Origin: Alphaproteobacteria bacterium
Lineage (GTDB): Bacteria > Pseudomonadota > Alphaproteobacteria > Rhizobiales > Xanthobacteraceae
NCBI GenBank assembly: GCA_005883445.1
Contig: VAZL01000012.1
Coordinates: forward strand, 1-8,638
Direction: 5' to 3'
DNA: 8,638 nt
Each line of letters begins with the position of its first letter. The first letter of the stretch is position 1. Shown piece by piece: positions 1-5,551 of this stretch. The position numbers and the translations under genes are program-made. Below the pieces are notes generated by a model, which worked only from the letters and a program-made list of their open reading frames with translations, ran no database searches and had not been told where the DNA came from.

Positions 1-281
1 CCGCTGCCGCAGACCATCACTCGCGGGCCGAACTTGTCGATCAGGTAGCCCTCGAACGGCACCAGCCAGGTTTCGGTGAGAACGAAGATCGTGAACGCGA
101 CTTGAATCGCCGCGCGCCCCCAGTGGTACTTCTGATCGATCGGGTTGACGAACAGCGTCCAGCCATATTGTAGGTTGGCGATCATCACCATGCAGATGAT
201 GCCGAAAATCAGTTGGCCCCAGCGCGTCGCTTCGGACGCCGTCGCCCGCGACGAAATGGCTTCCGTTGTGCTTGTGGTCAC
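1..281 (-). CDS. OxlT-like MFS oxalate/formate antiporter, N-terminal part (cut by window edge)
   Basis: Inner-membrane transporter of the major facilitator superfamily, most like the oxalate/formate antiporter group, which exchanges external oxalate for internal formate. Only about 93 codons are present; the gene runs off the left edge. Visible are a short polar N-terminus rich in Ser and Thr, a first membrane helix containing MVMIANLQYGWTLFVNPI, and a second hydrophobic segment (AIQVAFTIFVLTETWLVPF) ending in EGYLIDKFGPR, the MFS motif A of the loop between helices 2 and 3. The helix-1 motif with its aromatic YGWTLF stretch is what I associate with proteobacterial OxlT-like proteins. I prefer the GTG at 281 because GGAGG sits five bases upstream; an in-frame ATG at 293 would add four residues but overlaps that ribosome site and has none of its own. 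The substrate (oxalate or another small carboxylate) is inferred from family resemblance only. Confidence 0.8.
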   Translation of the reverse strand, partial: MTTSTTEAISSRATASEATRWGQLIFGIICMVMIANLQYGWTLFVNPIDQKYHWGRAAIQVAFTIFVLTETWLVPFEGYLIDKFGPRVMVCGS

Positions 282-286
282 CGTTC

Positions 287-291
287 CCTCC
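287..291 (-). promoter_or_regulatory. Ribosome binding site deciding the start of the OxlT-like gene
   Basis: On the minus strand the bases read GGAGG followed by GAACG and then GTG. This is a near-consensus Shine-Dalgarno at five-base spacing. It favours the GTG at 281 over the ATG at 293, whose own first codons contain this site. Confidence 0.6.
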
Positions 292-293
292 AT

Positions 294-746
294 CCCAGCC
301 GTTTTGATCGAGCAGTAGGACGAGACGTCGCGTCTCGTCGCCGACTCTTATTTATGAGCACGCCTGCTTATCGCGGCGTTTGATACGTTTTCCGCGTTCC
401 TTTTCACCTCGCATGTCTGGTGAATGAGTCTCCTTGCGCGCGTGTTCCGTCGCTCCCTGGAATTTTTTAATTAGCGCCGCTCCACAACCGTTGATCCTCT
501 ATGAAGCAACAAACCCGGCAACCCACAATGAAGTCCGCTTTGTCACCTCCATCCTTGGTAAATTACACGCGAGCTTGAATAAAACCAGCCCGCCGCAGAG
601 GACAACACCCGCAATCGCGGTCTGAGGGCCGAGACGTGGTGCCGCACCCCCTGTGTGCGCCGCAATATTCGGTTGTGCAGGCGCGCTCGACGTCGATTGC
701 GTTGGCTCGCCCGCCGCGGCCACAACCCAGCGCGCCCGTTCCAAGA
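294..746. other. Gene-poor intergenic stretch between the OxlT-like and phytase-like genes
   Basis: This 453-base stretch holds no gene I can support. It must contain the 3' end of the phytase-like transcript and the promoter and leader of the OxlT-like gene, both read leftward. Around 345-400 and 455-475 it is richer in A and T than the genes. The only clear structure is the inverted repeat at 319-339. I found no convincing intrinsic terminator (GC stem followed by a T run) downstream of the phytase-like stop, and no clean sigma70 promoter. Short open frames on both strands (434-625 plus, 499-744 minus) lack ribosome sites and family resemblance. Confidence 0.6.
319..339. promoter_or_regulatory. 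Perfect inverted repeat in the leader of the OxlT-like gene (candidate operator)
   Basis: GACGAGACG at 319-327 is followed by TCG and then by its exact reverse complement CGTCTCGTC at 331-339: nine-base arms around a three-base centre. It lies 37 bases upstream of the preferred GTG start. The tight centre and symmetry suit a dimeric regulator (for example of the GntR or TetR type) better than an RNA hairpin, because a three-base loop closed by GC pairs is strained but possible. No T run follows, so it is not an intrinsic terminator. The regulator is unknown. Confidence 0.45.
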
Positions 747-2249
747 CTATTTCAGCTGCTCCGGCAGCGTAATGCGGTAGACCAGAATCATGGTGTCAAC
801 CTCGAGCCCGCTCGCATCCTTGTAAGGCGTGCCAGCCTGATAGCCATTCTGAGTGATGAAATCGTTGTCGTTGGTCACGAACAGAAAGTAATCGTTCGGA
901 TTGGCAGGATCGAGCGCTGGCGCCAGCGCCATTCCTTCCCACTTTTCGGAGAGATTGTTGCGGTCGTTCGGCTCGCCGTTGTGCAATCCGAACTTCTGCA
1001 ATTCCGCTGTTTCGTTGATGTCGATGTAGCGCGTGAGCGTCGCCGGCACGACCCCGTCCACGAGCTTGCCGTTCGGTGCGACCGGCATGGTGCCGTCGTA
1101 GCGCGAGCCTGCGATGTTGGTCGCGCGCGAGGTATCGAGGAGGTCGATGCTGCGATAGCGTGAGGTGGCGCCGCCGGTGCCATAACCGTTGCCGGAATCG
1201 CGGCAGAGCAGAAGGAAGAACGTTTCGTCGAGCGCAAGCAGTTCGCTCTGGGCCGCGACCCGCCGTTCGCCATCCGCGCTCTCGAACAGCGGCAGCGGCA
1301 CGACGTACTCGCGCACGAGCCTCGGGCGTTCGCGATCGGCGACGTCGTAATAAAGGAGGCGGGAATATCGCCGCGTTGCCGGCGAGGTTCCGCCGTCCTG
1401 GCGGGTCGCACTCTGCAACGCAGCAACCAGGAATTTGCCTCCCGGCGGGGTCAACGTGAGCCCCTCGAAACCTTGGTTGTTCGCCCGGCCGGTTTCCGGC
1501 TCCGGCGGTTCCGGCGCCCGGCCGCCTGGACCGGGATTGTTGGAGGCGAAATGATCCTTGCCCTTGCGTTTCGGTAGGAATGCGTCTGGCGGCCTAATCG
1601 CCGCCAGCAGGCGGCCGGCTGGCGAGAAGCGGTAAACGTAAGGGCCGTATTCATCCCCGATGAAAAACCCGCCGTCCGGCAACAGCGCCAGCGATTCGCT
1701 ATCGATGCTCACGCGGCCGTTCGACGCCTGCGGCAAATCCGGCAAACCGTTCGCCGCCCGGCGGATGCCATCGGGATCGAGTCCGGTGAGCGATTGTCCC
1801 GCCGCATCCGTCAGCAGGATGGTGTCGGTCAGCGTCGCCGCGACGCTGTTTTGGCGTTGCGCGACCGGCACGGCCGCCGGGTCGTCGAGCGGTGTGAAGG
1901 TGATGAAGAGCTTGTTGACCCGCGCGCGATAATCGCTCGTGCCGGTGACGTTAAAGCCGCGGTCGGGCAACATATAGAACGTGCCCTGGTATCCGGTGGG
2001 CGTTCGCACCCACGACTTCGGATCAACCGCGATGGCGGAGCCGGAGCCGAATGTCTCCCCGAACTTGTCGCGCAGATTAGCCGGCAACCGCCCGACCCCG
2101 ACGAGAGCTTGGTTGACGAAGGTGAGGTTGCCGATGGTGACGGTTTCGCCGCCTCGTGTCGCCGTCGCCGGGGCGAGCCAGGCGATCAGCGCAAGGGCGA
2201 AAATTGGTAGTGAGCGCGAAGCAGCACGGTCGCGAGATTTTTGCGGCAT
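747..2249 (-). CDS. Secreted phytase-like (PF13449) esterase-like family protein
   Basis: A 500-residue exported protein of the family annotated as 'esterase-like activity of phytase' (PF13449), predicted to be a beta-propeller; its substrate is generally unproven. The N-terminus has a signal peptide: basic start (KSRDR), hydrophobic stretch about residues 14-27, and likely cleavage near ATA at 28-30. The family body runs from about residue 45 to 492. Typical blocks are GGFFIGDEYGPYVYRFSPAG (about 193-212), NNQGFEGLTLTP (257-268), AQSELLALDETFFLLLCRDS (333-352), KWEGMALAP (436-444) and FLFVTNDNDF (455-464). The acidic clusters in these blocks could bind calcium, as in beta-propeller phytases, but this is inference. 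The ATG at 2249 is chosen because the signal peptide starts there; the frame stays open to 2393, but that extension is Arg-rich and unlike a protein N-terminus. The gene is transcribed away from the rightward operon, 112 bases apart. The name phytase should not be read as proven phytate hydrolysis. Confidence 0.85.
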   Translation of the reverse strand: MPQKSRDRAASRSLPIFALALIAWLAPATATRGGETVTIGNLTFVNQALVGVGRLPANLRDKFGETFGSGSAIAVDPKSWVRTPTGYQGTFYMLPDRGFNVTGTSDYRARVNKLFITFTPLDDPAAVPVAQRQNSVAATLTDTILLTDAAGQSLTGLDPDGIRRAANGLPDLPQASNGRVSIDSESLALLPDGGFFIGDEYGPYVYRFSPAGRLLAAIRPPDAFLPKRKGKDHFASNNPGPGGRAPEPPEPETGRANNQGFEGLTLTPPGGKFLVAALQSATRQDGGTSPATRRYSRLLYYDVADRERPRLVREYVVPLPLFESADGERRVAAQSELLALDETFFLLLCRDSGNGYGTGGATSRYRSIDLLDTSRATNIAGSRYDGTMPVAPNGKLVDGVVPATLTRYIDINETAELQKFGLHNGEPNDRNNLSEKWEGMALAPALDPANPNDYFLFVTNDNDFITQNGYQAGTPYKDASGLEVDTMILVYRITLPEQLK

Positions 2250-2255
2250 GACAAT

Positions 2256-2271
2256 CCATCGAAGTCGATGG
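2256..2271. repeat. Small hairpin just upstream of the phytase-like start
   Basis: CCATCG (2256-2261), four bases AAGT, then CGATGG (2266-2271). The six-base arms are exact complements. The element ends six bases upstream of the minus-strand ATG at 2249, where the ribosome site should be; the only purine-rich match is a weak GGA inside the stem. A hairpin here could limit translation of the phytase-like gene, or be half of a regulator site in the divergent promoter region. Short arms make chance a real possibility. Confidence 0.3.
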
Positions 2272-2322
2272 CGCGGGCAGCGCGCATGGACAAGCCCGAG
2301 GTGGGCCGTTAGCCTTCGACCT

Positions 2323-2349
2323 GCGCGGAGACGCCGCCGCGCTCCGCGC
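2323..2349. repeat. GC-rich inverted repeat upstream of the rightward operon
   Basis: GCGCGGAG (2323-2330) and its exact complement CTCCGCGC (2342-2349) flank an 11-base centre. The element ends 12 bases before the ATG at 2362, the first gene of the rightward set. It could be a leader hairpin restricting ribosome access, since that gene has only a weak GGA as ribosome site, or an operator shared by the two divergent transcripts. No recognisable -35/-10 pair is visible in the 112-base divergent region. Confidence 0.35.
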
Positions 2350-2361
2350 CGGACATCGACA

Positions 2362-3111
2362 ATGACCTCACCCGCGCCGACGCGCGCGAACATCTACGGG
2401 CACCGGGCGCGCATCGGCTACACCTCGCCGCCGCTCACCACCGAGATCTTTCCCTATGAGTTCTACAGGATCGTTCCCGCCGGCGTGACGCTCGTCATCA
2501 CCACGCTTGCGATCGTGGTGCGCAGCAAGGGTGAAGTCGATCAGTCCTACGACATCAGCATGAAAGCCGCGCGCGAGATGGCGGCCGCCGGCGTGGACAT
2601 CGTCGTGCTCGGCGGCGTTCCCATCAACCTGTCGAAGGGCCATGCCAACGCGGAGCAGATGATTGTCGACCTCGAGGCCGAGCTGAAGGTCAAGATCTCG
2701 ACCAGCGCGGCGGCGCAGGCGAGAGCCGCCAAGGCGCTCGGCTGCAAGAAGGTGGTGGTGGCGCAGCCCTACGAGTTGAGCGAGACCGACCGGATCGCGA
2801 GCTATGGCGCCCATTTCGGCTGCGAGGTGCTGGGCGCGACCGGCTGGGGCAGCGCGTTCAACCAGATCGGGCGCATCCCGCGCCACGCCGCGCTCGAGAT
2901 GGGGCGCAAGCTCATGCGCGAGCATCCGGACGCCGACTCGATTCTGTTGCCGTCACCGCATTGGCCGACGGCGGACGCAATCGACGCGCTCGAGCGGGAG
3001 TTCGGCGTCAACGTGATGGCGGCGCACCAGGCGATCGTGTGGGATGCGCTGCGGCGCTGCGGCGTCGACGACCGCATCGCGGGATTTGGCCGGTTGTTCC
3101 GGGAATTTTGA
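2362..3111 (+). CDS. Arylmalonate decarboxylase/maleate isomerase-like protein, Asp/Glu racemase superfamily, catalytic Cys replaced by Ser
   Basis: A 249-residue cytoplasmic protein (no signal peptide) of the Asp/Glu/hydantoin racemase superfamily, closest in layout to arylmalonate decarboxylase and maleate cis-trans isomerase. These enzymes use active-site thiols to move protons on small dicarboxylates. From memory of the Bordetella arylmalonate decarboxylase, its region DGILLSCGGLLTLDAI lines up without gaps with residues 192-207 here, DSILLPSPHWPTADAI, and the C-terminal YGRLFDE matches FGRLFRE (242-248). In that alignment catalytic Cys188 corresponds to Ser198. The first half-site, GTS around Gly74 of the decarboxylase, is GGVP (84-87) here. 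Tyr137 in QPYELSETDR may match the conserved Tyr of that pocket. Cysteines occur only at 128, 154 and 233, none at a catalytic position. The ATG at 2362 is chosen because the recognisable domain (IGYTSPP) starts soon after; the open frame extends upstream to 1981 only across the divergent region and the phytase-like gene. The ribosome site is weak. First gene of the rightward set, 47 bases before the next. Confidence 0.82.
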   Translation: MTSPAPTRANIYGHRARIGYTSPPLTTEIFPYEFYRIVPAGVTLVITTLAIVVRSKGEVDQSYDISMKAAREMAAAGVDIVVLGGVPINLSKGHANAEQMIVDLEAELKVKISTSAAAQARAAKALGCKKVVVAQPYELSETDRIASYGAHFGCEVLGATGWGSAFNQIGRIPRHAALEMGRKLMREHPDADSILLPSPHWPTADAIDALEREFGVNVMAAHQAIVWDALRRCGVDDRIAGFGRLFREF

Positions 3112-3158
3112 GGTCTCCGCGGTTGCCGGAGCGTGACGAGAACGCAAGAGGAGTCACG

Positions 3159-4160
3159 ATGCCAACGAAAATCCATGCACGCTGCGTGCGCGTCTGCGCC
3201 GCTGTCCTCGCTCTCGTTCTCGTGGCCTGGAGGCCCGCGACGGCGCAAGAGCCGATCGAGGTCAAGGCCGGCATCTCCGACCCCGTCAACACCGTGCTGG
3301 CGTGGTACATGGCCCGCGACGCCGGCCTCTATGCCGCGGAGGGGCTCAAGGTCGACATCGTCAACATGAACGGCGGCAGCCGCGGCGCGGCCGAACTGCA
3401 GGCCGGGCGGCTCGATATCATGCACGTGGGATTGTCCTCGGTGATCCGGATCAACCGGGCTGGCGGCGATCTCCGCACCATCGGCTCATTGAGCAACGTC
3501 ATCCGCTTCACCTTCTTTTCCGCGCCCGCGGTGAAGACCCCGGCCGAGCTCAAGGGCGGCGTGATCGGCGTGAGCACGTTCGGCTCGGAGAGCGATTCTA
3601 CCGTCACGCTGGCGCTGGCGCGGCTGGCGCTCACCCGCAATGACGTGGTGTTGAAGGAATATGGCGGCGGCATGCGCCGGCTCGACGCGGTGAAGTCGGG
3701 CGAGATCAAAGCGACGCCGCTCAACGAGCCGATCGCGAGCCTAGCGCGCACACAAGGCGTCAACGTTCTCGTCGATCTCGTACCCGAACAGATTCCATGG
3801 GTGTTCAGCTCGATCGTGGTGCGGCGAGGCGACATCGCCGGCCGGCGCGATTTGCTCATCCGTTTCCTGAAGGGAACGATCGAAGGCAATTATCTCGCGC
3901 TCAACGACGAGAAGCGTGCGAAAGAGGTGCTGGCCAAGGAGCTCAAGATCGCCGACCCGAAAGTCCTCGACATCACCTACAACGACTTCAAGGCGCAATC
4001 GCCGGCCAACATCGAAATCTCCCAGCCGGGTGCCGAGAACATCCTGGCGCAGTTCCCCGGCGGCAGTCAGATGCTGGAGGATTACGTGGACGCGAGCCTA
4101 CTCGCAGCGCTTAAAGCGGAGGGCTATTTCACGGCCATGCAGCAGAAATACCGGCGCTAG
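3159..4160 (+). CDS. NMT1/TauA-type ABC transporter solute-binding protein
   Basis: A 333-residue periplasmic binding protein of the NMT1/THI5-like fold (PF09084), the family of SsuA, TauA and related aromatic-acid or sulfonate receptors. It would capture a small organic molecule and deliver it to an ABC permease. Residues 1-29 are a signal peptide: basic start with HAR, hydrophobic 13-24, cleavage after ATA before Gln30. The mature protein starts with the strand IEVKAGIS and shows the family order: AWYMARDAGLYAAEGLKVDI (48-67), GGSRGAAELQAGRLDIMHVG (72-91, ligand-loop region), TPAELKGGVIGVSTFGSESD (127-146, the usual 'dLkGk.igv' block), then the second lobe with SSIVVRRGDI (217-226). Start at ATG 3159 is supported by AAGAGGAG five bases upstream and by the signal peptide. 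No membrane or ATP-binding partner gene is in the window, so its transporter must lie elsewhere or be shared. The ligand is not predictable here; aromatic or dicarboxylic acids are suggested only by context. Confidence 0.9.
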   Translation: MPTKIHARCVRVCAAVLALVLVAWRPATAQEPIEVKAGISDPVNTVLAWYMARDAGLYAAEGLKVDIVNMNGGSRGAAELQAGRLDIMHVGLSSVIRINRAGGDLRTIGSLSNVIRFTFFSAPAVKTPAELKGGVIGVSTFGSESDSTVTLALARLALTRNDVVLKEYGGGMRRLDAVKSGEIKATPLNEPIASLARTQGVNVLVDLVPEQIPWVFSSIVVRRGDIAGRRDLLIRFLKGTIEGNYLALNDEKRAKEVLAKELKIADPKVLDITYNDFKAQSPANIEISQPGAENILAQFPGGSQMLEDYVDASLLAALKAEGYFTAMQQKYRR

Positions 4161-4174
4161 CCGCGGGCGCGCCA

Positions 4175-5215
4175 ATGAACGCGGGCACGCGAACCGTCAT
4201 GGCGCTGCTGTTCGCGGCAGTGGCTTGGCCGGCGAGCACGTTGGCGCAGACGGTCGAGGAATTCTACCGGGGCAAATCGATCACCATGCTGGTCGGCGGC
4301 GGCGCCGGCGGCGGCTATGACACCTATGCCCGCGTCTTCGCTCGCCATCTGTCGCGCCACATTCCCGGCAATCCCAACATCATCGCCAAGAACATGCCAG
4401 CCGCAGCCGGGCTTGCCGCCGCCAGCACGCTCTACATCACGGCCGACAAGGACGGCTCCACCATCGCCGCCTTCACCAACGGCGCGGCCATGGACCCGTT
4501 GTTCGGCAACGCGAGCGCGCGCTACGACGCGCAGAAGTTCAACTGGCTGGGCAGCATCGGCAAATTGCAGAACGTCTGCGCCACGTGGCACCACTCGGAG
4601 GTCAAGACCATCGCCGCTGCCCGCGCACGCGAGGTCATCGTGGCTGCCGCGGGCGCGACCTCCAATACCGCGATCGTTCCCAAGACGCTGAACGCGCTCA
4701 CCGGCACCAAGTTCAGGGTGATCGCGGGATACGACACCGGCGCTGGTTTGACGCTCGCCATGGAGCGCGGCGAAGCCGAGGGCATCTGCGGCTTGTCCTG
4801 GTCCACCATCAAGGCGTCGCGCCCGCGCTGGATTGCCGACAAGCTCCTCAACGTCATCGTCCAGATGGGCCTCACGAAACTTCCCGAATTGCCGGACGTG
4901 CCGAGCGCGCTCGACCTCGTCGCCGATGTCGAGAGCAAGCAGGTGCTGAAGTTGATCCTGATCCGGCAGGAGGCGGGCCGCCCCTTTGCAGCGCCGCCCG
5001 GCGTACCGGCGGATCGTCTCGCCGCGTTACGGCGCGCCTTCGACGCCACGCTCGCCGATAGTGAGTTTCGTGCCGACGCGGACAAGGCGCAATTGGAGAT
5101 CGAGCCGTTGACGGCAGGAGAGATCGAGACGCTTCTGGCTCTGGCTTACGGCGCGCCCAAGGCGATCGTGCAAAAGGCCGCGGCATTGGTCGAGCCATCC
5201 GGCCGTGCGCCGTGA
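4175..5215 (+). CDS. Bug/TctC-type solute-binding protein (tripartite tricarboxylate transporter receptor)
   Basis: A 346-residue periplasmic binding protein of the Bug/TctC family (PF03401), receptors of tripartite tricarboxylate transporters that usually bind small carboxylates. A signal peptide covers residues 1-24, cleaved at TLA before Gln25. Family marks include VEEFYRGKSITMLVGGGAGG (27-46), YDTYARVFARHLSRHIPGNP (48-67), the NMPAAAGL loop (73-80), and the C-terminal GRPFAAPPGVPADRLAALRRAF block (268-289). It belongs to the divergent branch with NVCATWH (133-139) and GEAEGICGLSWSTIKASRPR (199-218) rather than the most common Bug type. Two cysteines, Cys135 and Cys205, are the only ones in the mature chain and could form a disulfide in the periplasm; this is inference. 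The start is 14 bases after the previous stop with no obvious ribosome site, so translation may depend on the upstream gene; an internal ATG at residue 9 is possible but would shorten the signal peptide. No TctA or TctB membrane gene is present. Confidence 0.88.
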   Translation: MNAGTRTVMALLFAAVAWPASTLAQTVEEFYRGKSITMLVGGGAGGGYDTYARVFARHLSRHIPGNPNIIAKNMPAAAGLAAASTLYITADKDGSTIAAFTNGAAMDPLFGNASARYDAQKFNWLGSIGKLQNVCATWHHSEVKTIAAARAREVIVAAAGATSNTAIVPKTLNALTGTKFRVIAGYDTGAGLTLAMERGEAEGICGLSWSTIKASRPRWIADKLLNVIVQMGLTKLPELPDVPSALDLVADVESKQVLKLILIRQEAGRPFAAPPGVPADRLAALRRAFDATLADSEFRADADKAQLEIEPLTAGEIETLLALAYGAPKAIVQKAAALVEPSGRAP

Positions 5216-5283
5216 CGGCATCGTCTTGCGTCATCGTATCGGAAAACGAGCGCAGGCCTTATGCTAGATCGCAGATCTCGGCC

Positions 5284-5287
5284 GAGG
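5284..5287 (+). promoter_or_regulatory. Possible ribosome binding site for the Bug remnant
   Basis: GAGG eight bases before the GTG at 5296. It supports starting the remnant at the signal-peptide-like sequence VRLNRRSAAKLL rather than at the GTG at 5212, which overlaps the upstream stop codon. Confidence 0.4.
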
Positions 5288-5295
5288 CGCCGTCC

Positions 5296-5532
5296 GTGCG
5301 TTTGAACCGCCGTTCCGCAGCCAAGCTCCTCGTTGCGCCCGCGCTTCTGGCGGGCCCGCGAATCGTCTCGAACGCCAACGCAGCCCTGCGCGATGCCAAG
5401 GTGCGCGAACAGATATCGGCGCTCGACTACGATATTCGCGGCGGCACGGCGGGCGAGTTCGCGGCGTTCGTCAGCCTCGATATCAGCCGGTACAAGAGGC
5501 TCGCCGAGGACATGGGCTTGGCCGAGGAGTGA
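5296..5532 (+). pseudogene. Internally deleted Bug-type binding protein: signal peptide joined to the C-terminal tail
   Basis: An open frame of 78 codons. Residues 1-20 (VRLNRRSAAKLLVAPALLAG) look like a Bug-family signal peptide with a twin-Arg start. From about residue 28 the sequence NAALRDAKVREQISALDYDI, then GGTAGEFAAFVSLDISRYKR, then LAEDMGL, matches the usual C-terminal end of Bug proteins (pattern N-aaL-d-VRE-L-lG-ep-GgtpeeFaafi-e-kw-k-i-aGi). The roughly 230 residues that normally lie between are absent, and the reading frame is kept, so the gene seems to have lost its middle by an in-frame deletion with the junction near 5356-5382. The tail is of the common Bug type and differs from the C-terminus of the upstream Bug gene, so it is not a partial copy of that neighbour. 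GTG 5296 has GAGG upstream; a GTG at 5212 overlapping the preceding stop (GTGA) would add 28 residues without a recognisable role. The product cannot form a binding cleft. It may be dead, or a small exported protein. Confidence 0.65.
5524..5529 (+). promoter_or_regulatory. Ribosome binding site bearing on the start of the COG1840-type binding protein
   Basis: GAGGAG within the last codons of the Bug remnant, seven bases before a TTG at 5537 and 22 bases before the ATG at 5552. By spacing it fits the TTG. The ATG has its own GGAG only one base away, which is too close. The two starts differ by five residues ahead of the signal peptide. Confidence 0.45.
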
Positions 5533-5551
5533 GCGGTTGACGGCGCGGAGC

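Noticed and set aside
434..625. Plus-strand open frame of 63 codons in the intergenic stretch
   Set aside because: No ribosome site, no signal peptide or domain, and composition unlike the neighbouring genes.
499..744. Minus-strand open frame of 81 codons just after the phytase-like stop, with one hydrophobic stretch (TAIAGVVLCGGLVLFKLAC)
   Set aside because: It needs a TTG start, has no ribosome site, contains no recognisable family block, and is not in frame with the gene upstream, so it is not a shifted C-terminal anchor that I can support.
2286..2312. Eight-codon upstream frame (MDKPEVGR, stop) before the rightward operon
   Set aside because: No ribosome site and no repeated regulatory codons or attenuator structure; such frames are common by chance.
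1981..2361. Upstream extension of the racemase-superfamily gene in the same frame
   Set aside because: It runs through the divergent region and antisense to the phytase-like gene, is Arg-rich, and is not needed by the domain, which begins just after the ATG at 2362.
2250..2393. N-terminal extension of the phytase-like gene to 2393
   Set aside because: The added 48 residues are Arg-rich and would precede and disable a clear signal peptide that starts at 2249.
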